DNA of 64,000 nt, from NCBI GenBank assembly GCA_012274445.1, contig JAAROD010000004.1, positions 1,054,001 through 1,118,000 on the forward strand, written 5' to 3'. The stretch is from Sclerotiophoma versabilis (lineage: Eukaryota; Ascomycota; Dothideomycetes; Pleosporales; Didymellaceae). Made by a program: the position numbers and the translations under genes. Positions within the stretch are counted from its first letter, which is position 1, and every line of letters starts with the position of its first letter. Positions 54,700 through 64,000 of the stretch are shown piece by piece. The notes under the pieces were generated by a model. That model was not told the DNA's origin. It made no database searches and worked only from the letters and a program-made list of their open reading frames with translations.

Positions 54700-57600
54700 T
54701 TACTCTTACTCTGCAGGAGTAAGACACAGAACTATATAATAAGTATTAGATCTAGTCTCTTAGTAGAAGAATTAACTCTACTACTATAAAGAGCCTTACT
54801 CTCTATATCTATAGAGGAATTCTCTATCTTAAGAATAATAGAGGCCCTAGCTACTACACTAGGCAACACTTAATATTTAAACTCTAGTAATATAGTAAAT
54901 AAAACTTAAAATCTACCTTTATAAGCTAAGACTTAGTTAAATAAGTTATAATAGCCTATAAAGGCCTAGAGTGCCCTAGTAGAAAATAATATAGACTAAG
55001 AACTATAAGAGTTAGAAGCCTAGCATAAAAGAGCTACTAAGCAGTAGAAAGTAGCTACACTTTAAGAAGCCTAGGCTAGATACCTTACTAGAGACTATAA
55101 TACGCTGTAATCTACCTATACTATCTCCTAAGCAACTGCAACAGCCCTAGCAGCCTTAATAGTAGGCTTACTATGCTCTAAACTACTATATAAGTTTATA
55201 AAACATAACTAAGTAGAATATAACTCTTAAAAATATAATTATAAGCGTTTCTTTAATAGGCTACCTGCTAACTTCCTATAGAAGTTATAGAAGGTAGATT
55301 TTAGTATATAGTACCTCTTAGAGACTATAAAGAGCCTCTAGAACACTTATTATACTAACTAACTCTGTATATCTCTATTATAAGAACTAACCTAAGAGGC
55401 TATAAAAGCTATAATGCTAAGCTCTTTAGATACTATCTTAGAAAGAAGGTAATAAGTATATAAGGCCCTAACTTAGGCCTATATACTTTCTTATTAAAAC
55501 CTAATAGATTTATTAGACTATATAAGGCCTTACTAGGAAGAGTTAGGCAATATATATAGACCTAACCTCTAAGTAATAGAGTATATCTATATATTACCTA
55601 TAGATATTTAGAAGTAACTCTTTATATACTCTAAGAAATATTATAGAATACTTATATAGGTAGAAGAGGTTATAAATATTATTTACTACTAGAGAAGCTA
55701 CTCTAAGAACCTGCAGAAAGAAAGGCCTATAAGAGATTAAGAGAAACGTAAGAAGAGCTTAAAAGGTAAAGAAGGACTAAAAGAGGCCCTAAAGCGCGTA
55801 AGTAAGAGAAGTCCAACCTATAATAGCTAAAAACAGCCTAAGTAGTCTTATAATAAGCTAAGCTTCTCTCTAGTAACCTATAATAGGTGCAGGGAAGCTA
55901 GATATATCTAACCTAACTACTCTAACTCTAATAAGTCTAAGAAACCTAAAGAAGAGTTAGACTTAGAAAAAGGTAGAGAGCAGAAGAAGTAGATCTATAC
56001 TTTCTTGCCTATATCTTCTACCTTAAGAAGAGTAAGGATCTTAGAACTTTCTATACTATATTATACCTATAACCTATATACCTGCTTATAGTATAGGCTG
56101 TTATAAAGTTATTAGGCCTAATAGAGGCACTAATAGACAGAGGTTCTTAATTAAACCTACTATTTATAATAGTAGTAAAGGAGTAAGATCTCTAAGTTAA
56201 CCTGTTACCTTAGCTATTAGCTAAAGAGGTAAATAGTAGTAGTATACTAGTTTACAGTACTATAACTATAAGAATAACTATTATAGATTTATAAGGTAAA
56301 AAAGAAACCTATAATTTACTATTTATTATTACTAACCTTAAGAAGTATAAGATGTACCTTAGTCTACTCTAGATTAATATATATTAGCCTAGAATTAACT
56401 ACGCTAGTAGGTATATATTATTTAAAGAAACTAAAGCTAAAGATATAGCTAAGTTCTAGAAAATAGCTATAAAAGATACTAAAGAGTTTAAACGTACTAT
56501 ATAAGATTCTAGAGTAGACATATATATATACCTTATTAACTTTATAGGCTAGAGTAGGCTAAAGAGAAGTAAAATAGCTAACCTTTCTCTATAGTACTCT
56601 AACTATACTAATATAGTATTAGAAGATAACTCTAGAAAGCTGCCTAAGTATAGTATAAATAATCTAGTAATTACTCTAGTAGAGGACAGCATACTACTCT
56701 TCTAACCTCTATATAAGTTATTTAAGGCAGAATTAATAGTCTTATAGAAATACCTTACTAATTATATAGCTAGAAAATAGATTTACTACTTAAAGTCTCT
56801 AGCAGGCGCCCCTATACTCTTTATAAAGAAGAAGAATAGCAGCCTTAGGCTATATATAGACTACTAAGGCCTTAATAAGGTTATAGTAAAGAACTACTAC
56901 TCTTTACCTTTAATAACTAAATTTCTAGAGCGTCTATTCTAAGTAAAGGTCTATACTAAACTAGATATTAGAAACACCTACTATAGAATTAGAATTAAGA
57001 AAAGAGATAAGTAGAAAACTATATTTAGAACTAGGTACGGCTATTTTAAGTATATAGTAATGCTGTTTAGGCTTACTAATACACCTGCTTAATTCTAGGC
57101 TTATATAAATAAAGCCCTAGCAGAGTTAGTTAATATTACCTATATTATATACCTAGATAATATTATAATCTTCTTTAATACTAAAGAGAAATATATCTTC
57201 TATATTAGAGAAGTTCTAGAGAGACTACGCTAGGCAAAGCTATATATAAAGCTTTTAAAGTATAAATAGTATACGTAATATACTAAATACCTAGAGTACG
57301 TAGTATTACCTAATAGGGTTAGTATTAACCTAGAATAGGTTAAAACAATCTAAGATTAGCTACTACCTATAACTATATATAATATCTGCGTATTTATTAG
57401 CTTTATAAACTATTATAGATAGTTTATCTATAGTTTTAGCTAAATTATCCTCCTTTTAATAACTCTAATAAAGAAAGAGCTAGAGTAGGCTAGAAGCAGC
57501 CTAGCTATAAAGAGGGAGAAGAGCTAATATATAGAGCTGCTAGAAAAGGCAAAGAAAGCCTTTAGAATCCTAAAGGACGCCTTTCTAAAAGTGCTAATAC

Positions 57601-59625
57601 TTACCTATTTTAAAAGAGGTAAGCTAATAAGGGTTAAGGTAGATACCTCTAGTAGAGTAATTACAGGTATACTAAGCTAGTATAGCCTAGAACTAGATAA
57701 AAAGGCCTAATAAAGGCTAGTTAACTTCTACTTGCACAAGCTTATCTAAGCAGAGTATAATTATAAGGTATATAACTAGAAACTGCTAGTAATAGTAAAA
57801 AGCTTAAAGTATTAGCGCTATTACCTCTAAGAAATCTATTTTAAAATTCTAATAGACTATATAAACCTAAAGTAGTTTATAGAAACTAAGGTGTTAAACT
57901 ACTAGCAGGTAAGGTTATATTTAGTATTAAGCTAATATAACTTTATCTTAACCTATAGACTAAGAGCTATAAACCTAGTAGATAGGCTATTCTAGTAGCT
58001 AGACTATATAGCTAAGGTATATAAGCCTTTATAGAAGTATAATAAGGCTTTTATATAACTCTTTAAAGACCTTTTATTAGAAAAAAGAGACCTAAGTATC
58101 TAGATAGTAGCTATACTTATAAGGTTAGCTAGTATTAAGAAGCTGCTAACTAAAATAAGTAAGGCCCTCTAGAAGTTCTAGAAGACTAACTTATAACTCT
58201 CTAAGAAATAATAGGTAATTTAAGAAGAAGATAGTAATAAAGCATATATAAAGGTATAGCTATTACTCTCTAACTCTAAAAAGAGTTAAAGCAACCTATA
58301 GAGAGACAGTCTAGTCTAGTTAGAGATAAAACACCCCTTAATACCTAAGGAGAAGGCAGTAGTACTCTAAGAGTGCTATAATAGCCTACTAGTAGGCTAC
58401 TTTAGTATAAGAAGGACACTTAAGAAGCTCTAGCGCTAATATAAGTAAAAAGGTATAAAAGATAATATTAAGTAGTACTACTAGGAGTGTATACCCTATA
58501 GAAGATTAACTTCTGCCTAATATAAGCTATATAAGTTACTTTAACTACTACTACTACCTAATAGGCTATAAGAGAAAGCTATAATAGACTTTATTATAGA
58601 GCTTCTTCTAAGTAAACTAAGTAGTATAGTATATAATATAATACTAGTAGTAGTATACTAATTAATAAAAATAGCCTACTATATCCTAGTATAAAATAAC
58701 TAGAATAGTGTTAACCTTACTTAGGCTTAGATAAGGGAAATAATCTAACTATATAGAGTACTAAAATATATTATCTTAGATTAAGGTCTCTTAATAAATG
58801 CTAAATATTAGGATACCTTCTAATACTACTTTAATTCTAGAAGAGTACTTACCTCTACCTACTATTCTAAAACAGATAGGTAAACTAAAAGGCAAAATTA
58901 AACGCTTAAATAGTATCTAAGGTACTACTACTCTTTAGAATAAGATAATTAGGCGCTATAGATCTCTATTATAGAGTTTACGTATAATAATAGCCTCTAT
59001 ATAACTATTAAGACTACTCTATTCTAAGTAAACTATAGTCTAACCTCTAGAAGCGCAGACTAGCCTAGTATACCTCTTAGTTAGAGAGAATTCTCTCTAG
59101 AGAGGTATATAGCTATAAAAGTACTAGTATTATAAAAGAAGTATAAGAATAAAATAATTATAGCTAACGCGTACTAAGAAGTATACTAAAATAAGAGTAG
59201 GCTACTAATCCTCTTTAGAGTAGGAGACTAAGTTATAGTCTTAAACTAATATATTAAGTTAACTAGGCTAAAGTAGAAATTAAACTAGAAATATATAGGC
59301 CTAGGGCGTATAGTAGCCTAAATAGGCCTAATAATATTTAAAGTAGACCTTTCTAGCCTAAAAAGCATCTACCTAGTCTTTTATATATTACTTCTAGAGC
59401 CCTTTAACCTAAAAGGATTAATACTATACCTAGACACCTTAATTATAAATATACTTTACACTTTTAGCAATAATATATAGGATGTAGAAAAAATTCTTAA
59501 AAGAGTAAAGAATAAGACTAGATAATAGCTATATTACGTTAAATAGAATAGATACTTAGAAGAGGAGAACTTATAGGAGCCTAGAGTAAATATCTCCTCT
59601 AACGCTCTTAAATAGTTCTAGAAAA
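54700..59625 (+). pseudogene. Gypsy-4 gag-pol relic with chromodomain
   Basis: Plus-strand landmarks: a knuckle-like YNRCREAR near 55880; protease ALIDRGS near 56130-56160; RT with YLDNIIIF near 57140-57180; and at about 59480-59620 a chromodomain relic (DVEKILKRV, then EEENL and EP, then NISSNALK). Stops are of RIP type. It is a chromovirus like the intact element, but its LTRs, motifs and lengths differ, so it is another family. Confidence 0.75.
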
Positions 59626-61517
59626 GAGAAAAAATCCTTCTAAAGAAATAGTAAGGCCTATAGAGAGCTAAAAGGCAGCTAGGCTAGTCCCTAAAAAAGA
59701 AGAGGGATAGTTAGGCTATATAGCTAGAGAGTCTAAAATTACTAAGTCTAATAACTAAAGTCTAGAGTTACCTTTACTATTTTTTCCTACTAGGTTTTAG
59801 GTATTTAATAGCACTTAGACATTAGTATTAGTATACCCTATTATAGCCTATAGTAGCCTAAAACATTACTAAACAGAATACTATAGCTAAGAAAAAGAGA
59901 ATATAACTATTTAGAGGCTATAGAGGTAGCAGGTATCTTAAAACGCTCTATATATACTACTATAGCCTAAAATACCTTACTATACCTAAAAACTATATAA
60001 AACTACCTAAACTATCTACTACTTAACTATAATTTAGTAATCTTAGCTAGAATATCCTAGCACTCCTTCCCCTTAGCATTAATTTACTTTATAATTCTAC
60101 CTTTATAACTCTTAGAAGTAGTATCTCTTTTAGTAGTTAGCTAATCTATTTCTATTACTAAATTTACAGCCCTAGCCTCTAAATTACGCTTTTTAATATT
60201 AATAACTATACCTTTAGCCTATAATGCGTTAGAGTGCGCTATAATAGCCTATAACAGCTAAAAGGGGCATAAACTAACCTTCTTTATAGAAGAAGCAACC
60301 TTAGCAGTAATCTAAGCCTCTAGCTTACGCTTCTAAGACTTAACCTTAGCCTGCTAGCTAGCCTTATTATGCCTTTAGCTGTTAGGCTAGACGTTAGTAA
60401 TAGGCTTATTAGATAGAAGAATAGCGCTAGAGTAGAGGTACAGCTTCTTAGTAAAAGGCTTAAAATTACTATTAGAGTAATTAGTATTACGCTATAATAA
60501 CCTAAAAGGGGCTAGACTAGAGCAGGATAACCTACCTTACTAACTTCTTAGCTAGAGAATAATAAACCTTAGTAAGTTAGGCAGCACTAAGCTCTTTCTT
60601 ATTATTAGTAGTAGTATTAAATATAAGATTATTAAGATAGTTCTAAAAAGTATTAAGATGCTTATAATAGTTAGCAGGGAGCTAGAATACGTTAGAAGAA
60701 GCTAATATAGCCTACTATAGCCTAGAGCAACCTAACTTACTATAAAGTAGTTAGAGTTAGTAAGAAAGTATTTCTAGTATCTTATTACCTAAATATTATC
60801 TCTAGAGCTTACTATAAAAAGCTAGGCCTTAAATAGGTTCTTATTTACCTTAGTAATATCTAGAAAACAGTAGCTTACCTTACTAGCTATCCTATACTAC
60901 CTACTACTAAAAAAGGTAATATAATAAATATATATATAGTAGGAGCGCCTATAGTAGTTATATATATATTTAGAGGCGTTAGTAAAGTCTATAATAAATA
61001 AGAGTAGTATAGATAGAGATAAGACTAGCTATAATAGTTAATAGTAGCGTAAAATAGCTTACTATAGCCTAGTTAGTACTAAAATAATCTAAAAGAGGCT
61101 TACTAGACCCTAATGTGCCTATATAGCCTAATATGCGCTATAATAGCATATAATAGCCTAAACACAAGCCTATTAGAAATTAGGAAGAAAACTTAAAATC
61201 TTAAAAAACTTACTAGAAGGAGGAGTAGAGTATAGAAGTAGTAGACTAGAATAGCAGAGAGGAACCCTTTATATACTACTCTGCCTCTAGCCTATACTAC
61301 TACTACATACAGACTGCTATAGTAAAAGTAAAGGTAAAGGTAGGCGCAACTCTACTAGTAAAAGAGAATATTTAGGCTCTAAGCTAGCTAGTATAAGGCA
61401 GGTAAGATAGAGCTATAATACTATAGGTTATTCTATTATAGGCTATAGGGCTCCTGTACTTATTAGCAGAGGGCTGTCTACTATTACCTAGGATGTTTAA
61501 CTATAGAAGGGGGATAA
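59626..61517. other. Long 3' segment of Gypsy-4, unassigned
   Basis: Nearly 1.9 kb between the chromodomain and the 3' LTR. The motif cctataatagcc and variants recur. Minus-strand stretches near 60100-60400 read like a basic protein (KRNLEARAVNLVIEID; SQKRKLEA) once RIP stops are ignored, but I cannot identify it. Confidence 0.4.
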
Positions 61518-61723
61518 TATTAGGCCTCTTAGGCTCTCTAGCCTAGAAGGACTAGAAGGTTCTCTAGGTAGAGTAACCTCCCTATATATATAGTCTCTTC
61601 CTACCTATTTACTAGCCTCTAGTAAACAGTCTATAGTCTACTAATTAACTCTATAGCTACCTATATTATTCTATTCTATATTATAATCTTCTCCTTTAGT
61701 GCCTCTAGCCTTAGAGTCTAATA
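61518..61723 (+). repeat. Gypsy-4 3' LTR
   Basis: 206 bases, preceded by a polypurine tract and followed by CTAAT. Confidence 0.9.
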
Positions 61724-64000
61724 CTAATAAGCTTATAGTATATAACTAAGCTATGCGTTACCTACTAGATAATAAAGAGGCTTCTTAATAATAGTAAGAT
61801 TAATATATAGAAGCTTTAGATTTTCTAGTAGAGGTAGTTTAGAAGTTAAGCTTATTAGCTACTAGTAGTGCGCTCTAATAAGCTGCCTCTAGTAGATTAG
61901 TAAGCTTAGCCTAGGTTTTTCTCTAGAGAGAAGAGTATTCTCTCTAGTTAGTTAAGAAATTAAATTTTTATTTCTCTATTAATAAGCTTTTATTTATAGA
62001 ACTATAACTTATATAACTTATTCTAACCTATAATAAGCTTATTATTACCTATTAAGCTGCTTATTTAGCTATAAAACATTACTATTAGTTAACTTATTTT
62101 CTTAGTTTAATTCTATTATCTAATTAATATACTACTCTCTATCTATATCTAGGTAGATATTAAATAGGTTAAGATAGTCTAAAAAGTACTTATAGGCTTA
62201 CCTAGGCAGCGCTTTTATAAGCCTATCTACTAGTATTTTATTAGTCTTTATATAGGTAATAATAAAGGTACTCTTAGCGTGCTCTTATTTTAACTATATA
62301 TTTTATATATCTATATAGCGCAGCTAGGTAGTAAGTTACTTACTTTCTTTAACTACTAGCTAAATAGTCTGCTAGTTATTATAAAAGATCTTCTATACTA
62401 TACCTAAGTTAAGTTATAGTTTATAGAGGAATTATTTTAGAGCTATACTCTTCTTAGCTATATACTCTAAAGCTAGTAATTCTACCTCTATAGTTAAAGT
62501 AGTTACTATAGCTTATTAAGCTACCTACTATATAATTAGACCTCTAAAGAGCTGTATAATATAGCCCTAAGAAGATTAATAGGTTAAACTATTATTAGTA
62601 AATAAGGCGTTACTATATATAAGTAACTAGCTTCTAGAATAAGCTCTATACCTTATACCTAGGTGCTTAGTTCTATATAGGTAGCTAAGAACCTAAGCTA
62701 CTGCCTTAAAGTAAGTAGCTCCTAGGTTAGTTAGATAATAGGATAGTTAAGATGCAGCATAAGCTATATCTAGACAGATTATAATAGCTATATATAGAAT
62801 AGACCTAACGTACTTCTAATAGGCTTTAATTTTCTATTTTAAAGCTTCTCTCTTATACCTAAGGAGCTTAGTTATTAGAAAAGGGGTACTTAGAAGTAAC
62901 CTCTTATCTATAACCTTAAATTTAAAAGTAAGCTTCTTAATATAGAAGTTATACGCAAGTATAATAGTATAAGCAGCTTAATTCTAGATAATTTAAACTT
63001 TAAGGAACTATTTAGTAGCTCTATAATCTTTAATCTAATATTTACTTATAAGTAAGCTTATTAGCTGCTCTATAGTAGCTTAATTATTCTTATAATATAC
63101 TAGAAGAATATTATCTATATAGAAAAGTAGGACTATTCTCTACTTATTATTAAAGAAGAGGTAAGGCTCTTTCTTTAATAACTTTAAACTAAGCGCCTAG
63201 AGTATACTAAACAGCTTTTTATACTATAAGACTAGTAAATTATATAGTTTATATAGAGCTTATAGTAAGTAGACTACCTAATTAGGTTTTCTAAACCTGT
63301 TAGGCAGCTTATAAAGCACCTAAGGCTAGTTCTAGTAGCTTATATTAAGAAATACGCCTGCTATATTATACTAATATAGTTTAAGGTTAAACTATTTAGC
63401 TATTACTACTATAGTATAAAAAGACTGCGTAGTAAGTATTATAGTATAGGTTAACTTAATTAAATTCTTAGTCTATAGGTCTTTATATATATAAATTCTA
63501 GCTTTATATTTAATAAAGTATCTATTTTAGTTAAACTTATATATAAAGACCTATTTAAGTAGTAAAGGCCTATCTAAGCTACTTAGTTAGTTAATTTCTT
63601 TCTATATACTTTTTAATAAGTATTAATATCTCTTTCTTATATACCTAGTAAAATAGAGTACCTAGTAAGTAGTATATAAGCTTCTTCTATTTATTAGGGA
63701 GCAGAGAGAGCTTATTATAGTATATATACTGCTTAATTTAAGTAACTAATTTCTTAGCCTATAGAGCTAAGGTATTAATAACTATATATATAGTAATTAG
63801 GTCTCTTCTAAGCTCCCTATACCTTTCTACATGCTTAAATAGAGGTTTAAGTATCTATAAATACTCTACTAATTAAATTAAGCTAATTATAGTATATAGG
63901 CCTGCTTTATTAGCCTTTCTATTATCTTCTCTAAGCTTATTACGCTGTTAGTTGCAGAGCTAATAGCTTAACCTAATAGCTATACCTATACCTCTATACC

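Larger units (their letters stand above)
54488..61723 (+). mobile_element. Gypsy-4: RIP-inactivated chromovirus
   Basis: 206-base LTRs at 54488-54693 and 61518-61723 are flanked by CTAAT (54483-54487 and 61724-61728). A polypurine tract (agaaggggga) lies just before the right LTR, and plus-strand gag and pol relics lie inside. Length 7236 bases. The empty-site sequence (agCTAATaagctt) is preserved in Copia-2 near 25860. Confidence 0.9.
52949..64000 (-). mobile_element. Copia-2 family copy (Copia-2c), interrupted by Gypsy-4, runs off the window
   Basis: A 3' LTR (52949-53217) is followed by interior collinear with Copia-2 from 24550. The interior is broken at 54487 by Gypsy-4 (TSD CTAAT) and resumes at 61729 up to the window end, equivalent to about 28110 of Copia-2. 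The RT region is near 63100 (minus). Two long blocks are identical to Copia-2, while the flanking parts carry many differences. Confidence 0.85.

Noticed and set aside
7440..64000. CRISPR-like arrays among the direct repeats
   Set aside because: Repeats are LTRs and transposon copies, and the context is eukaryotic.

Overview
The window reads as nuclear DNA of a filamentous ascomycete (Pezizomycotina). About 7.4 kb of GC-balanced, gene-poor sequence joins a large AT-rich block in which CA and TG dinucleotides are almost absent and reading frames are filled with TAA and TAG. That is the signature of repeat-induced point mutation (RIP, CpA to TpA), a genome defence of these fungi. The species cannot be named from the sequence.

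Layout. Positions 1-7440: GC-balanced, with no intact recognisable gene. It holds coding-like fragments: a protein relic running off the left edge, a glutamine-run ORF, a small possibly spliced Cys-rich gene, a paired zinc-finger ORF, and a decayed Copia protease/pre-integrase relic on the minus strand. It ends at a run of 19 C. Positions 7440-42736 and 49723-64000: RIP-mutated transposons nested in each other. I could place target-site duplications (TSDs) for six insertions, counting the intact element. A Fot1/pogo-like DNA transposon (8560-24280) is broken by Gypsy-3 (9075-22809, itself broken by minus-strand Gypsy-1, 10489-17489), by a 457-bp TRIM-like element (23141-23597) and by Copia-2 (24281-31845, minus). 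A second Gypsy-1-family element, Gypsy-2 (from 32480, minus), is broken by Copia-1 (37671-52031, plus) and then by another Copia-2-family copy (from 52949), which contains Gypsy-4 (54488-61723, plus).

Positions 42737-49722: a complete, un-RIPed Ty3/Gypsy chromovirus (6986 bp, two 501-bp LTRs that look identical, TSD TATAG) sits in the RNase H segment of dead Copia-1. It encodes Gag (713 aa) and Pol (protease, RT, RNase H, D,D35E integrase, chromodomain). Pol is in the -1 frame behind a T TTT TTA slippery heptamer. A short stretch next to the 5' LTR is complementary to the predicted 5' end of the transcript, which suggests Tf1-like self-priming. A third gene lies antisense between pol and the 3' LTR. 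It encodes a protein with an exact Zn2Cys6 cysteine pattern and a coiled coil.

The main discovery candidate is that antisense gene. A RIP-degraded homologue, with its cysteines turned to tyrosines, lies at the same position and orientation in Gypsy-1 and Gypsy-2. Other leads are a triplicated W-x2-C-x4-C-x2-H motif in the Gag C-terminus, half-tRNA(iMet) primer sites shared by two Copia families and the TRIM-like element, and sharply bounded identity tracts (739 and 361 bp) between two RIP-dead Copia copies that suggest gene conversion after RIP.
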